A stretch of 64,000 nt of DNA from Salinicola halimionae (GCF_003206065.1 NZ_PZJQ01000002.1:648133-712132); one strand, 5' to 3'. Shown: positions 1-9,508, numbered from the stretch's first letter. Numbers and translations: made by a program. Notes: a model not told the origin generated them from the sequence alone.

Positions 1-752
1 CGCTCGATCCAGCCAACGGAGAGCACGCGCTGGCCGTCGAGCTGACCGTTCTGACGAAACATCTCGCCGAAGCGCAGCAGCGCCTGCGGCGTCAGCCCCA
101 TCTCGTTGCCGCCGAAGTAGATGCCTTGCGGGTCTCGCGTCCAGGGTGGAATGGCAAAACCCAGTGGCTCGCCCAGCCAGTCGCGGGCGAGCGCCAGAGT
201 CGTGCCACCGGTGGCTTCGGTGAGTGCGGCAGAGAGCAGATGGCTGTTGCCGGTGGAGTAGAGCATTCGACCGCCGGGTTCGTCGACGAAGGGACGTTCG
301 AGCGCATCGTGGACCCAGTTCGGGCTTGCGACCCAGGCACCGTAGTTGCTGCCGGAAGTGCGCTCCAATCCGGCCTGCATCGAGAGCAGGTTGCCCACGG
401 TGATCTTGTTCACGCGAGGATCGATATCGGCGGGAACACGGTCACCCAGCAGCTCGACAATCGGTTGATCGACGCTCTCGATCACGCCGCGATCGATCGC
501 GGCGCCCACCAACGCCGAGATCAGTGTCTTTGAGAGTGACTTGATATTGGCAGTCTCGTCGGTCGCGTGGCCGCGAAAGCTCTCGTCGATCACGGTCTCG
601 CCATCAATGGCGACCAGCAGGGTGTGGCTGCGCGGCAGGACGCTGGCGCGCTCGATGACGCTCTCCCGACGGTCGGCGGCCAGGGCCGCGGTCGCCTGCT
701 CGAGCGGCAGCAGCGTCAGCAGGCCAACGAGGCAGAGACGCCAGGCAGGCAT
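1..752 (-). CDS. Serine beta-lactamase-family hydrolase (partial)
   Basis: The reverse strand is open from the ATG at 752 to the left window edge, so the C-terminus is missing. The product starts MPAWRLCLVGLL with a signal-peptide-like hydrophobic stretch, so it is probably periplasmic. It carries an S-x-x-K motif (SLSK) within NIKSLSKTLISALVG and a tyrosine motif (YSTGN), as in the class C beta-lactamase / penicillin-binding-protein-like esterase superfamily. No KTG box is visible because that part lies outside the window. These proteins are often esterases or peptidases rather than true beta-lactamases; the substrate cannot be told. The downstream neighbour on the same strand is unknown. 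Confidence 0.8.
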   Translation of the reverse strand, partial: MPAWRLCLVGLLTLLPLEQATAALAADRRESVIERASVLPRSHTLLVAIDGETVIDESFRGHATDETANIKSLSKTLISALVGAAIDRGVIESVDQPIVELLGDRVPADIDPRVNKITVGNLLSMQAGLERTSGSNYGAWVASPNWVHDALERPFVDEPGGRMLYSTGNSHLLSAALTEATGGTTLALARDWLGEPLGFAIPPWTRDPQGIYFGGNEMGLTPQALLRFGEMFRQNGQLDGQRVLSVGWIE

Positions 753-850
753 GGAGTGAGAGCTTGTGAGAGAGGTCGGCATGTTTCCGAGTGTGGCGCA
801 TGCCACCGCGATCTTCCACGTGGGTCTATTGGCTCGGCCCAGGGGACTTT

Positions 851-1828
851 TCAGACCGTGCGGGTCCGGGCGCCAGCGCGCCAGCCATGCAGATAGAAAC
901 CGAGATAGCGCAGGGCGACGTAGCCGACGATGCCCGTGGCAACGATCACTTCCAGTATCGCCAGACCGTGAATGATGGCGACATCGTGCGCGTTGAAGCC
1001 ATGGTCCTGCATCCATCCGGCTGTCTTCGCCAGTGCCGAGGCGCCAATCACCATGGGGAAGGTGAAGGCGGCGTAGCCTGGGCTGTAGGGCAGTCGCAGA
1101 AGTTTGAAAAACGCCAGATAGATCACGGCGGTCATCAGGATGGCGATGCCCGCGAGTAGTGCGACCATCAGCGGGTTCGGTTCGGTGACCACGGTGAGAT
1201 AACCCGCCAGCGACAGACTCGCGGGTGCCGCCATGATGGCGATGGTGGGCTTGGCGGGATCGGGAATCTCGTCGGCGAAAATCAGCCGATAGATCATCAC
1301 TGGCAGCAGAACCGCATAGAGCGCCATGCCGAAATAGAGCAGGCCTGTGGCCAGCGGGTGCAGCGCTGCGACACCCGGAAATGCCACGTCGGCGACGATG
1401 ATACCCACCGGTGGTACGAACCAGGCAGGCACCATATGGTGAAGTTCGAAGGTCTTTGCACGATGAGCGACAAAGGCGGCGAGAAAGCTCAGGTGGAGCG
1501 CTACCGCGGCGAGCCAGAGCACGACGCCAGCCGCCGGCATGATCCAGTCTCCTACGGTTTTCGATACCACCATCAACGCCATGGCGAAGGTGGGTACCAC
1601 GCTACCGACGACGGGATGCGCCAGATCCGCTCGCAGCAGACGGGGATGAAGCACGAACTTGGTGCCGAGAATCAGCAGCAGGATCGCAGCGATGGCTGCG
1701 CCCGCCAACTGTGCCCCGCCGCCGAGCGGGGCGAAGCCTTCCCAACTCCAGCCGAGGCTGGAGATGCCCAGCGCCAGACCGGCCATTGGGGTCGGGGCAG
1801 TCTGAAGTCGCTGGGACATCGTGATCAT
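851..1828 (-). CDS. TDT-family (TehA/SLAC1-like) transporter
   Basis: A 325-residue integral membrane protein with about ten hydrophobic segments running through nearly its whole length. Features fit the tellurite-resistance/dicarboxylate transporter (TDT) family: an early G-x-x-S-L-G-W segment, the HHMVPAWFVPPVG loop and a short C-terminal basic tail (residues RAGARTRTV). Family members move dicarboxylates, sulfite or other anions across the inner membrane; the substrate here cannot be told. The start at 1828 is supported by GAGGAGA a few bases upstream. It is divergent from the LysR gene at 1970, which probably controls it through the AT-rich spacer with twin GTTA/TAAC repeats. Confidence 0.8.
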   Translation of the reverse strand: MITMSQRLQTAPTPMAGLALGISSLGWSWEGFAPLGGGAQLAGAAIAAILLLILGTKFVLHPRLLRADLAHPVVGSVVPTFAMALMVVSKTVGDWIMPAAGVVLWLAAVALHLSFLAAFVAHRAKTFELHHMVPAWFVPPVGIIVADVAFPGVAALHPLATGLLYFGMALYAVLLPVMIYRLIFADEIPDPAKPTIAIMAAPASLSLAGYLTVVTEPNPLMVALLAGIAILMTAVIYLAFFKLLRLPYSPGYAAFTFPMVIGASALAKTAGWMQDHGFNAHDVAIIHGLAILEVIVATGIVGYVALRYLGFYLHGWRAGARTRTV

Positions 1829-1878
1829 GTGTTTCTCCTCGGAAGCGATGGAGACACCTTATGGCAATTCGAGCTATC

Positions 1879-1922
1879 GTTATATTTTAACTTTTTTCAC
1901 AATTCGTTTTGTTATATTTAAC
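1879..1922. promoter_or_regulatory. Twin GTTA-N4/5-TAAC operator candidate
   Basis: The spacer between the TDT transporter and the LysR gene is markedly AT-rich. It holds two near-identical dyads, GTTATATTTTAAC at 1879-1891 and GTTATATTTAAC at 1911-1922. Each is an inverted GTTA/TAAC pair and their centres lie about 32 bp apart, roughly three helical turns. This is the geometry expected of a LysR-type tetramer site. Binding by the adjacent LysR protein is inference. Confidence 0.5.
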
Positions 1923-1969
1923 AAATTGGTGGCTTTGCATGAACACGCGACGAAATCGAGGAGCTTTGG

Positions 1970-2863
1970 ATGGCTATCACGTTCCGGCAGTTGCAGGTTT
2001 TCGTTGCCGTCGCGCGGGAACGCACGCTAACCACGGCGGCGGCGACGTTGTTTCTGACCAAGCCGGCGGTCAGCATTGCGCTGGCGGAGCTCGAAAAGCA
2101 GTGCGGGCGAACGCTTTTCGACCGTCATCGCAACCGGCTCTATCTCAATGATCAGGGCCGACGCCTGCTGCCGATGGCGGATGAACTATTGGCACGCGGC
2201 GATGCCATCGAGCAGCTGTTCGACAACGATGCCCTCGGCGGGCATCTGCATATCGGCGCCAGCTACACGATCGGTCATCAGTTATTGCCGATGTTGTTGC
2301 GGGATTTTCGTCTTGAGACCGGTCACCGGGATCAGCAGGTGACCATCGCCAACAGCGCGGCGATCTGCGCGGCGCTGGAAGCGTTCGAACTGGATATCGG
2401 CATGATCGAGGGGCGCGTTGCCGGTGAGCGCTTCCATGTCATGCCTTGGCGGCGTGACCGTATGCTGATTGCGGCAGCCCCCGATCATCCCCTTGCGCAG
2501 CGGGGCAAGGTCGAGGTCGAGGCGATGGCGGATTACGCCTGGCTGTTACGAGAGCCGGGATCGGGCACGCGGGAGCAGTTCATGCGTTTCATTGCGCCAC
2601 AGTTGCCGCAATGGGAGCTCAGTCTGGAGATAAACTCGGCGGAGGCGATTATCAACGCCGCATCAGCCGGGCTGGGATTGACGTGCCTGTCCACGTTGGA
2701 AGCGCGTCACCCACTGAACGATGGTCGCCTGGTCGAAATCGAGCTGGCGCTGGAAATGACGCGGGAATTCAGTCTGGTGCTGCACCGAGATAAATATCGC
2801 AGTCCGCTGATCGAGCGATTTATCGGATTCTGCAGAGATCGGGGTGACAGTGTCGAAACATGA
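1970..2863 (+). CDS. LysR-family transcriptional regulator
   Basis: A 297-residue LysR-type regulator. Residues 1-65 form the winged helix-turn-helix (FRQLQVFVAVARERTLTTAAA, then TKPAVSIALAELEKQ), followed by the periplasmic-binding-like effector domain up to about residue 290. The start at 1970 has AGGAGC upstream. It is divergent from the TDT transporter, the usual arrangement for a LysR regulator and its target, and it resembles the YeiE/CbbR-like branch in its N-terminal wording. The effector is unknown. A perfect hairpin follows the stop. Confidence 0.88.
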   Translation: MAITFRQLQVFVAVARERTLTTAAATLFLTKPAVSIALAELEKQCGRTLFDRHRNRLYLNDQGRRLLPMADELLARGDAIEQLFDNDALGGHLHIGASYTIGHQLLPMLLRDFRLETGHRDQQVTIANSAAICAALEAFELDIGMIEGRVAGERFHVMPWRRDRMLIAAAPDHPLAQRGKVEVEAMADYAWLLREPGSGTREQFMRFIAPQLPQWELSLEINSAEAIINAASAGLGLTCLSTLEARHPLNDGRLVEIELALEMTREFSLVLHRDKYRSPLIERFIGFCRDRGDSVET

Positions 2864-2895
2864 ATTCTGATGTCAGCCAGCCACCGGGCATCCCT

Positions 2896-2920
2896 GCCCC
2901 CGAGAAGCACTCTCGGGGGC
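2896..2920 (+). terminator. Hairpin after the LysR gene
   Basis: A perfect 10-bp stem, GCCCCCGAGA with TCTCGGGGGC, around a 5-nt AGCAC loop, lies between the convergent LysR and DUF2501 genes. There is no T-run after it on either strand, so it may act as a bidirectional 3'-end stabiliser rather than a classical intrinsic terminator. Confidence 0.55.
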
Positions 2921-2954
2921 GAGTATTGGTGCAACGGATCACTCGTTGTTGATA

Positions 2955-3419
2955 TCAGCCGCCAAGGAATGACGACATCGCCTTGTCCGTGATCATGCCG
3001 CAGGCCTTCTCACCTGCCTTGTCCTTAAGGTTGGTCAGGCTGAAAGTCTGACCGTTTCCGCCATCGAGCAACCCGCTCAGTCCCTGCTGGTAGCTGTCGT
3101 TCTCCTCGGCCTGACTCTGGCCGCCAATCTTCTCGAGCAGGCCGTTCTTGACCTTGTCGGTGGCGCTTTCGGTATAGCCCTGGTCCTGGCAATAGCCGAG
3201 GACGCCGGCGACGTTCTGCATGCTGCCGAGGTTCATGGAGCCGGAGCCCAGTGCGCTCAGCAGAGAGGCGCCGCTGGCAGTGCCCGTACTCTGGGAGGAC
3301 TGGCCGGACATCATCTCGCCAGCGCTTTTCTTGACGCTATCGAAACTGTAGGCCGAGGCCATCGGCGAGGCCGCGACGGAGGCGGTCAGCAGAGCAGCGG
3401 AAAGGAAACGAAGATTCAT
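2955..3419 (-). CDS. DUF2501 (YjjA-like) secreted protein
   Basis: A 154-residue exported protein. The start at 3419 (MNLRFLSAALLTASV) is preferred over the upstream ATG at 3452 because AGGAG lies about nine bases before it and it opens directly into a signal peptide ending near ASA. The mature part is rich in Gly, Ser and Gln with two cysteines (GYCQDQGY and KACGM), typical of the DUF2501/YjjA family of periplasmic proteins. Function of the family is unknown. It ends convergently with the LysR gene at the shared hairpin. Confidence 0.75.
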   Translation of the reverse strand: MNLRFLSAALLTASVAASPMASAYSFDSVKKSAGEMMSGQSSQSTGTASGASLLSALGSGSMNLGSMQNVAGVLGYCQDQGYTESATDKVKNGLLEKIGGQSQAEENDSYQQGLSGLLDGGNGQTFSLTNLKDKAGEKACGMITDKAMSSFLGG

Positions 3420-3688
3420 CAAATATGACTCCTGAATAAAAAATACCCCCATGCAAGAGAGGGCTCGATGAAGCGAATCGCGACTGGAGACGAAATGTTG
3501 ACGATAGGGCGATGAGACGCCGCGCTAGCGCTGTCCTACGCTAGGTTAACCACAGCCGACGGTTCAAGATCGGGTAATGACGACCTTCCGGTGATCTCAT
3601 TGCTCGATGAAGAAACGCCGAGCCGGCGTCATGGTCTGGGCTTTGAGTATCGGAAGGGACCCGATGTTCCCTCGAAAAAGGAGATGTC

Positions 3689-3877
3689 ATGATTATTACC
3701 GTGGGTGAATTCAGGAAAGTGCTCGAAGAGTACGACGATGATCTGGAATTGAGTTTCAGCGGTCTGGAGTATCATCGTGTTCGGGCCAAGGGCGAGATGC
3801 ATCTGGAAGTCGAGTTCGAAGAGAAAATCTTCAGGGATAAGGTGGGCCACATCAAGGTTCATGACGAGAAGCCCTGA
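3689..3877 (+). CDS. Small acidic hypothetical protein (62 aa)
   Basis: A 62-residue acidic protein beginning MIITVGEFRKVLEEYDDD, with a good Shine-Dalgarno (AAGGAG) seven bases upstream. The opening, a valine-glycine-glutamate helix followed by an acidic turn and predicted beta strands, recalls small phage or stress-related proteins that start with a 'TVGELR..L..YPDD' pattern, but I cannot name the family. No signal peptide or membrane segment. It stands alone between the DUF2501 gene and the UbiM-like gene. The roughly 235 bases upstream (3453-3688) show no other gene. Confidence 0.6.
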   Translation: MIITVGEFRKVLEEYDDDLELSFSGLEYHRVRAKGEMHLEVEFEEKIFRDKVGHIKVHDEKP

Positions 3878-4045
3878 ACTCGACGATTAGTCTATAGGCT
3901 TGGCCGACATCGTTGCTTTTCGGAGCTGGCGTCGTCTGGAGACGGCTCGAGTGATGGCGGAACCGTCGGAGTGCCTCGCTGAGGCTACGCCGTGGCGCCC
4001 TTTTCCGTTACCGTTACGCCTCACCGATGCTAGGGAGCGGCACTC

Positions 4046-5254
4046 ATGGATGATTCAACCCTTGTGACACAGGTCGACGTTGCCGTTGTCGGCGGCGGGC
4101 CGATCGGCCTGTGTTTCGCCAATGCGCTGTCGCGCCAGGGCGTGAGTTCCATGCTGATTGATCGCCAGCCGCGATCAGCGATGGTGGAACCCGGCAGTGA
4201 CGGGCGAGAAATCGCGCTGACCCGGGCCTCCCGACAGATCCTCGACAAGCTCGATGTCTGGCCTAGAGTCGAGCCGGCCGAACGCGCCCGGATGCGTGGC
4301 GCCAAGGTTTTCGATGGCCAGTCGCTATTTGCGATGCAGATCGCGCCGGATGCTGCCAAAGACGAGCCACTGGGTTGCCTGGTGCCCAATCAGGCGATCC
4401 GACGATCTGCTTACGCGGCATTGCAGGCGGCGACTCCCGGACAGGGCGAGACCCTGTGGCGTGACGAGCACGAAATCGCGCGCTTCCAGGCAGGCGATGA
4501 AGCCGTCGATATCGTTCTCGATAGTGGCGAGCGCATTCATGCCTCTTTGCTGGTAGCAGCGGATAGCCGTTTTTCCACCACGCGCCGTGCCATGGGGATT
4601 CCCGTTCACACCTATCAGCACGGCCAGCACATGCTGGTCTGTCGGATGCATCATGATGAACCTCATGATCAGACGGCGTGGGAGTGGTTCGGCCATGGCC
4701 AGACACTGGCGCTGCTGCCGGTCGACACCCATTGTTCCTCGGTCGTATTGACGCTGTCCCCGGCGGAAATGGAGAAGCAACTCGCGCTGAGCGTCGAGGC
4801 GTTCAATAGGGATATCACCCAACGTTTCGGCGGCCGGCTAGGTTCGATGCGTCGGGTCGCCGAGCCGCACCGTTATCCGCTGGTCAGCGTCTATGCCGAG
4901 CGTTTCGTCGGGCCCCGTCAGGCACTGATCGGCGATGCCGCCGTGGGCATGCACCCGGTGACCGCACATGGCTTCAACCTCGGCCTGCAGGGCCTGTCGC
5001 GGCTGGCGGATCTGATTGGCGCCGCGCGTGCGCAGGGTCAGGACATTGCATCGCCATCGCTGCTCAGGCGCTATCAGCGCGAGCAGCGCCTGGCGACCGC
5101 GCCGCTGTTCGCCGCGACCCTGGCTATCGTCGGTTTATATACCGATGATCGAGTTCCGGCCAAACTGCTGCGCAAGGCGGTGCTGCGAGCCGGTGCGGCG
5201 GCCTGGCCGGTGAAGCGCCTGATAGCCGGTCATTTGATGCGGTCGTCGGATTAG
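4046..5254 (+). CDS. ubiM: FAD-dependent hydroxylase, UbiH/UbiM family
   Basis: A 402-residue flavoprotein monooxygenase. The N-terminal dinucleotide-binding motif VAVVGGGPIGLCFA lies near residues 12-25 and the second FAD motif (GDAAVGMHPVTAHGFNLGL) near residue 300; this is the UbiH/VisC hallmark. Family members hydroxylate the ubiquinone ring in the membrane-associated quinone biosynthesis pathway. The wording of the second motif is closest to UbiM, which replaces one or more of UbiI/UbiH/UbiF in some proteobacteria; that sub-assignment is moderate. The gene appears monocistronic and is followed by a short direct repeat. Confidence 0.78.
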   Translation: MDDSTLVTQVDVAVVGGGPIGLCFANALSRQGVSSMLIDRQPRSAMVEPGSDGREIALTRASRQILDKLDVWPRVEPAERARMRGAKVFDGQSLFAMQIAPDAAKDEPLGCLVPNQAIRRSAYAALQAATPGQGETLWRDEHEIARFQAGDEAVDIVLDSGERIHASLLVAADSRFSTTRRAMGIPVHTYQHGQHMLVCRMHHDEPHDQTAWEWFGHGQTLALLPVDTHCSSVVLTLSPAEMEKQLALSVEAFNRDITQRFGGRLGSMRRVAEPHRYPLVSVYAERFVGPRQALIGDAAVGMHPVTAHGFNLGLQGLSRLADLIGAARAQGQDIASPSLLRRYQREQRLATAPLFAATLAIVGLYTDDRVPAKLLRKAVLRAGAAAWPVKRLIAGHLMRSSD

Positions 5255-5290
5255 CGGTATTCGATACTGGATAGCGCACGGTATTCGACA
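5255..5290. repeat. Direct repeat after the ubiM-like stop codon
   Basis: CGGTATTCGATA at 5255-5266 and CGGTATTCGACA at 5279-5290 are repeated with a 24-base period directly after the stop codon at 5254. Confidence 0.6.
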
Positions 5291-5365
5291 CGAGACTGCG
5301 GAACGGAACCCGACGGGCGATATCTGTCTTCGCCTTTCTCCGTCTTTCTCTCAAGAGGAGTTCGT

Positions 5366-6268
5366 ATGGATCTTGCAATGGTGGGACTCGGGCGCATGGG
5401 CGCCAACATGGCCGAGCGGCTGGTGCGCGACGGGCACCGCGTGGTGGGTTGCGACCCCAGCGAGGAGGCGACCGCCAGCGCGGCGGAAAAGGGCATCGAG
5501 CCGTCGACATCGCTGGCCGCAGCGGTCGGGGCTCTGCCGTCGCCCAGAATCGTCTGGCTGATGGTTCCCGCCGGCCCGCTGGTGGACAAGCTCATCGCCG
5601 AGCTCGAACCGATGTTGTCTAAGGACGACATCGTGATCGACGGTGGCAACTCGATGTACAAGGACACCGTGCGCCGGGCCGAGACGCTGCGCGAGCATCA
5701 TCTTCATTACGTCGATGTCGGCACCAGTGGTGGCGTCTGGGGGCTTCAGGAAGGCTACAGCATGATGGTGGGGGGCGAGACGTCCATCGTCGAGTCACTC
5801 AAGCCGCTGTTCGAGACCCTGGCGCCGGCTGCCGACAAGGGCTGGGGGCATGTCGGCCCCAGCGGTTCCGGTCACTTTACCAAGATGGTCCACAATGGCA
5901 TCGAGTACGGCATGATGCAGGCCTATGCCGAAGGTTTCGCGATCATGGAGCGCAAGGATTTCGATCTCGATCTGCATCAGGTCGCCGAGATATGGCGCCA
6001 TGGCAGCGTGGTGCGCTCCTGGCTGCTCGACCTGACCGCCGACGCGCTGGGAAAGGATCCGTCGCTCGAGGGCATCGCACCGTACGTGGCGGACTCGGGT
6101 GAAGGTCGTTGGACCGTGGCCGAAGCCATCGAACTCGACGTCAGCGCACCGGTGATCACGCTGTCGCTGCTCGAGCGTCTGCGTTCCCGCGAACAGGACT
6201 CCTACGGCGACAAACTGCTATCCGCCATGCGTAACGAGTTTGGTGGTCACGCGATCAAGAAGGACTAG
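5366..6268 (+). CDS. gnd: 6-phosphogluconate dehydrogenase, short type
   Basis: A 300-residue decarboxylating 6-phosphogluconate dehydrogenase of the short (YqeC/GndA-like) type, about 170 residues shorter than the classic Gnd. It oxidises 6-phosphogluconate to ribulose-5-phosphate and CO2 in the cytosolic pentose-phosphate pathway. Visible motifs are the Rossmann start MVGLGRMGANMAERL, the substrate loop DVGTSGGVWGLQEGY and the catalytic GSGHFTKMVHNGIEYG helix. The start at 5366 has AGAGGAG upstream. The short family is usually NAD-linked; cofactor use here is inference. A hairpin with T-tail follows. Confidence 0.9.
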   Translation: MDLAMVGLGRMGANMAERLVRDGHRVVGCDPSEEATASAAEKGIEPSTSLAAAVGALPSPRIVWLMVPAGPLVDKLIAELEPMLSKDDIVIDGGNSMYKDTVRRAETLREHHLHYVDVGTSGGVWGLQEGYSMMVGGETSIVESLKPLFETLAPAADKGWGHVGPSGSGHFTKMVHNGIEYGMMQAYAEGFAIMERKDFDLDLHQVAEIWRHGSVVRSWLLDLTADALGKDPSLEGIAPYVADSGEGRWTVAEAIELDVSAPVITLSLLERLRSREQDSYGDKLLSAMRNEFGGHAIKKD

Positions 6269-6347
6269 TCTGGCGCTGCTTCATGACCGGATCGAGCTTC
6301 GTCGGCTGTCTGCTCGATCTTTTCCTGCTACCAGATGTAGTGTCTCG

Positions 6348-6381
6348 ACGCGCCGAATGGCACAAGCCATCGGCGCGTTTT
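6348..6381 (+). terminator. Intrinsic terminator of gnd
   Basis: A hairpin with stem ACGCGCCGAATGG against CCATCGGCGCGT (one bulged A) and a CACAAG loop, followed by TTTT. It lies about 80 bases after the gnd stop. Confidence 0.7.
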
Positions 6382-6458
6382 GCGTTCCGAGACGAGACTT
6401 TTTGACCCTTGACATGGCGTGAGGCGAGCTACCATGCGGGCTCCGCGGGAGCTTTAAA

Positions 6459-6530
6459 TTGTCCACAGGAAAGTCACAGAAAAAGACCACATCTATGCTT
6501 GGAAAATGGGTGGGCTACCATATATAGTGT
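6459..6530 (+). promoter_or_regulatory. nrd control region: DnaA box and NrdR boxes
   Basis: Upstream of nrdH, CTACCATATATAGTGT at 6515-6530 matches the NrdR consensus (acaCwAtATaTwGtgt) at 13 of 16 positions. Exactly 31 bases upstream, AGACCACATCTATGCT (6484-6499) is a degenerate second box (about 9 of 16), the canonical three-turn spacing. TTGTCCACA at 6459-6467 differs by one base from the DnaA box TTATCCACA. NrdR represses ribonucleotide reductase genes in response to dATP/ATP; DnaA boxes are known in nrd promoters of enterobacteria. Apart from these sites and the gnd terminator I see nothing in 6269-6633. Confidence 0.65.
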
Positions 6531-6633
6531 TTTCCAGAAGCAGCGGACGCGGTAAGCAAACCGGGATTTCCACGCTGCCAAGCCTGCACCATCGGTCGTC
6601 GGTGGGCGTCTTTACCTGTCAAGGATGGTTATC

Positions 6634-6858
6634 ATGAGCATCACGATCTATAGCAAACCTGCCTGCGTCCAGTGCAACGCCACTTATCGTGCCCTGGACA
6701 AGCAGGGAATCGACTATACCGTGGTCGACCTGACGCAAGACGCCGATGCGATGCAGCGTGTCCAGAATCTGGGTTATCGCCAGGTCCCCGTGGTGGTGGC
6801 GGGTGAAGATCACTGGGCCGGTTTCCGTCCGGACAAGATCAGCACGCTGGTTGCCTGA
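6634..6858 (+). CDS. nrdH: Glutaredoxin-like NrdH
   Basis: A 74-residue redoxin that supplies electrons to the class Ib ribonucleotide reductase. The CVQC active site lies near residues 11-14 in YSKPACVQCNATYRALD, the exact NrdH signature; the VPVV and GFRPDK motifs of the family follow. The start MSITIYSKP at 6634 is chosen over the ATG at 6625 because AAGGATGG is well spaced from it. First gene of the nrdHIEF operon, behind the NrdR boxes. Confidence 0.95.
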   Translation: MSITIYSKPACVQCNATYRALDKQGIDYTVVDLTQDADAMQRVQNLGYRQVPVVVAGEDHWAGFRPDKISTLVA

Positions 6859-6940
6859 TCCGGCCCTTTCGAATTTGTCAGGCTAGTGCGGAACTGGATT
6901 CCGCGCTGCCGAAAGCCGCGCAGGGCGCAGGAGAGCCGTC

Positions 6941-7345
6941 ATGGCTGGGCTGGTCTATTTCTCGACCAAATCAGGCAATACACGGCGCTTCGTCGAGAAG
7001 CTAGGTCTACCGGCAAACCGGATTCCGCTTAACCGAAGCGACCCACCCCTGCAGGTTGAAGAACCCTATATTCTCGTTGTACCGACCTACGGCGATGGCG
7101 ACCCGCGCTCTGCGGTACCCGCGCCAGTCATTCGCTTTCTGAATGACGAACACAACCGGTCCCTGATTCGCGGCGTGATCGCCGGCGGCAATACCAACTT
7201 CGGCGAGTCCTTCGGTCTGGCTGGGCGAGTCGTTGCGCAAAAGTGTCAGGTACCGCTTCTCTATCGTTTTGAACTGATGGGCACTGTCGAAGATGTTCAT
7301 CGAGTCGTCGCAGGAGTGACCGAATTTTGGAAACGCTCAGCCTAG
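6941..7345 (+). CDS. nrdI: Flavodoxin-like NrdI
   Basis: A 134-residue FMN protein that activates the dimanganese cofactor of NrdF. The phosphate loop [16 protein letters not shown] is at the N-terminus, followed by VVPTYGDGD and [14 protein letters not shown], all NrdI signatures. It follows nrdH by 82 bases and its 3' end overlaps the nrdE start by 19 bases, so the two are probably translationally coupled. Confidence 0.95.
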   Translation: MAGLVYFSTKSGNTRRFVEKLGLPANRIPLNRSDPPLQVEEPYILVVPTYGDGDPRSAVPAPVIRFLNDEHNRSLIRGVIAGGNTNFGESFGLAGRVVAQKCQVPLLYRFELMGTVEDVHRVVAGVTEFWKRSA

Positions 7346-9504
7346 ATACCGGTACGGCCGCACGCCCCGCCGCCGGCGCCGAACACAATGCCAAGGCGCT
7401 CGACTACCACGCGCTCAACGCCATGTTGAATCTGTACGATGCCGACGGCCATCTGCAGCTCGACAAGGACCGTGAAGCGGCGCGTCAGTATTTCCTGCAG
7501 CACGTGAACCAGAATACGGTGTTCTTTCACTCGCTGAAGGAAAAGCTCGACTACCTGGTGGAAGAAAGCTACTACGAGCAGAGCGTGCTCGATCAATACG
7601 ATTTCAGCTTCGTCACCGCGTTGTTCGATCAGGCCTATGCGGCGAAGTTTCGCTTCCAGAGCTTTCTGGGCGCGTTCAAGTACTACACCAGCTACACGCT
7701 CAAGACCTTCGACGGCAAACGCTATCTCGAACGTTTCGAAGACCGTGTCTGCATGGTCGCGTTGAGCCTGGCTCGAGGCGACGAAACGCTGGCCAAGCAG
7801 TTGGTCGAAGAGATCATTCATGGCCGCTTCCAGCCGGCGACGCCGACCTTCCTCAACTGCGGCAAGCGTCAGCGCGGTGAACTGGTGTCGTGCTTCCTGC
7901 TACGCATCGAAGACAACATGGAGTCCATCGGGCGCTCGATCAACTCAGCGTTGCAGCTCTCCAAACGCGGCGGCGGCGTGGCGTTTTCGCTCTCCAACGT
8001 GCGCGAATCCGGTGCCCCCATCAAGCGTATCGAGAATCAGTCCTCCGGCATCATTCCGATCATGAAGATGCTCGAAGACGCCTTCTCCTACGCCAACCAG
8101 CTGGGCGCGCGTCAGGGCGCGGGTGCGGTCTATCTCAACGCGCACCACCCGGACATCCTGCGATTCCTCGACACCAAGCGCGAGAACGCCGACGAGAAGA
8201 TTCGCATCAAGACGCTGTCGCTGGGCATCGTGATGCCGGACATCACCTTCGAGTTGGCCAAGCGCAACGAGGACATGTATCTGTTCTCGCCCTACGACGT
8301 CGAGCACATCTATGGCGTACCCTTTGGTGACATCAGCGTCACCGAGAAGTACGAAGAGATGGTCGCCGACGGGCGTATCCGCAAGAAGAAGATCAACGCC
8401 CGCGAGCTGTTCCAGACCATCGCCGAGCTGCAGTTCGAATCCGGCTATCCGTATCTGATGTTCGAAGACACGGTCAATCGCGCCAACCCGATCCACGGCC
8501 GGATCAACATGTCGAACCTGTGCTCGGAGATTCTGCAGGTCAACACGCCGACCGAATACGACGACGATCTCGGCTATCGTCAGATCGGCGAGGATATCTC
8601 CTGCAACCTGGGCTCGCTCAACATCGCCAAGACCATGGATTCGCCGAACTTCGGTACCACGGTGGAAGCGGCCATTCGCGGTCTGACCGCGGTCTCCGAG
8701 ATGAGCAACATTACCTCGGTGCCGTCGATCGCCGAAGGCAACGCCAAATCGCACGCCATCGGCCTGGGGCAGATGAACCTGCACGGTTATCTGGCGCGTG
8801 AGCACATCCTCTACGGTTCGGAAGAAGGGTTGGATTTCACCAACATCTACTTCTATACCATCGCGTTTCACGCCATTCGCGCTTCCAACCGCATCGCTAT
8901 CGAGCGCGACAAGCGCTTTGCCGGCTTCGAAAAATCGACCTATGCCAGCGGTGAGTACTTCGACAAGTACACCGAGCAGGCGTGGGAGCCGAAGACCGAG
9001 AAAGTGCGCGGGCTGTTCGAGAAGAGTGGTATCGAGATTCCGGCCCAGGACGACTGGCGGGAGCTGAAGGCATCGGTCATGGCCCATGGGCTGTTCAACC
9101 GTAACCTGCAGGCGATCCCGCCGACCGGTTCGATCTCGTATATCAACAACTCCACCTCGAGCATCCACCCGGTGACGTCCAAGGTCGAAATCCGCAAGGA
9201 AGGCAAGCTGGGTCGCGTCTACTACCCGGCGCCGTATCTGACCGACGACAACCAGGAGTTCTACCAGGACGCCTACGAGCTCGGTCCGGAGAAGATCATC
9301 GATACTTACGCCGAGGCGACGCAGCACGTCGACCAGGGCCTGTCGCTGACGCTGTTCTTTCGCGATACGGCGACCACCCGCGACGTCAACAAGGCGCAGA
9401 TCTACGCCTGGCGCAAAGGTATCAAGACGATCTATTACATTCGTCTGCGTCAGGCCGCGCTGGAAGGCACCGAGGTGGAAGGCTGCGTTTCCTGCACGCT
9501 GTAA
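7327..9504 (+). CDS. nrdE: Class Ib ribonucleotide reductase, alpha subunit
   Basis: A 725-residue catalytic subunit reducing ribonucleoside diphosphates to deoxy forms in the cytosol. It is strongly similar along its whole length to enterobacterial Nrd[21 protein letters not shown], the redox cysteine in [42 protein letters not shown] and the C-terminal CVSCTL dithiol that NrdH re-reduces. It lacks the N-terminal ATP-cone activity domain of class Ia, as expected. The start is TTG at 7327, inside the end of nrdI; no ATG occurs before about residue 34, and family length supports the TTG. Confidence 0.96.
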   Translation: METLSLDTGTAARPAAGAEHNAKALDYHALNAMLNLYDADGHLQLDKDREAARQYFLQHVNQNTVFFHSLKEKLDYLVEESYYEQSVLDQYDFSFVTALFDQAYAAKFRFQSFLGAFKYYTSYTLKTFDGKRYLERFEDRVCMVALSLARGDETLAKQLVEEIIHGRFQPATPTFLNCGKRQRGELVSCFLLRIEDNMESIGRSINSALQLSKRGGGVAFSLSNVRESGAPIKRIENQSSGIIPIMKMLEDAFSYANQLGARQGAGAVYLNAHHPDILRFLDTKRENADEKIRIKTLSLGIVMPDITFELAKRNEDMYLFSPYDVEHIYGVPFGDISVTEKYEEMVADGRIRKKKINARELFQTIAELQFESGYPYLMFEDTVNRANPIHGRINMSNLCSEILQVNTPTEYDDDLGYRQIGEDISCNLGSLNIAKTMDSPNFGTTVEAAIRGLTAVSEMSNITSVPSIAEGNAKSHAIGLGQMNLHGYLAREHILYGSEEGLDFTNIYFYTIAFHAIRASNRIAIERDKRFAGFEKSTYASGEYFDKYTEQAWEPKTEKVRGLFEKSGIEIPAQDDWRELKASVMAHGLFNRNLQAIPPTGSISYINNSTSSIHPVTSKVEIRKEGKLGRVYYPAPYLTDDNQEFYQDAYELGPEKIIDTYAEATQHVDQGLSLTLFFRDTATTRDVNKAQIYAWRKGIKTIYYIRLRQAALEGTEVEGCVSCTL

Positions 9505-9508
9505 CGGT

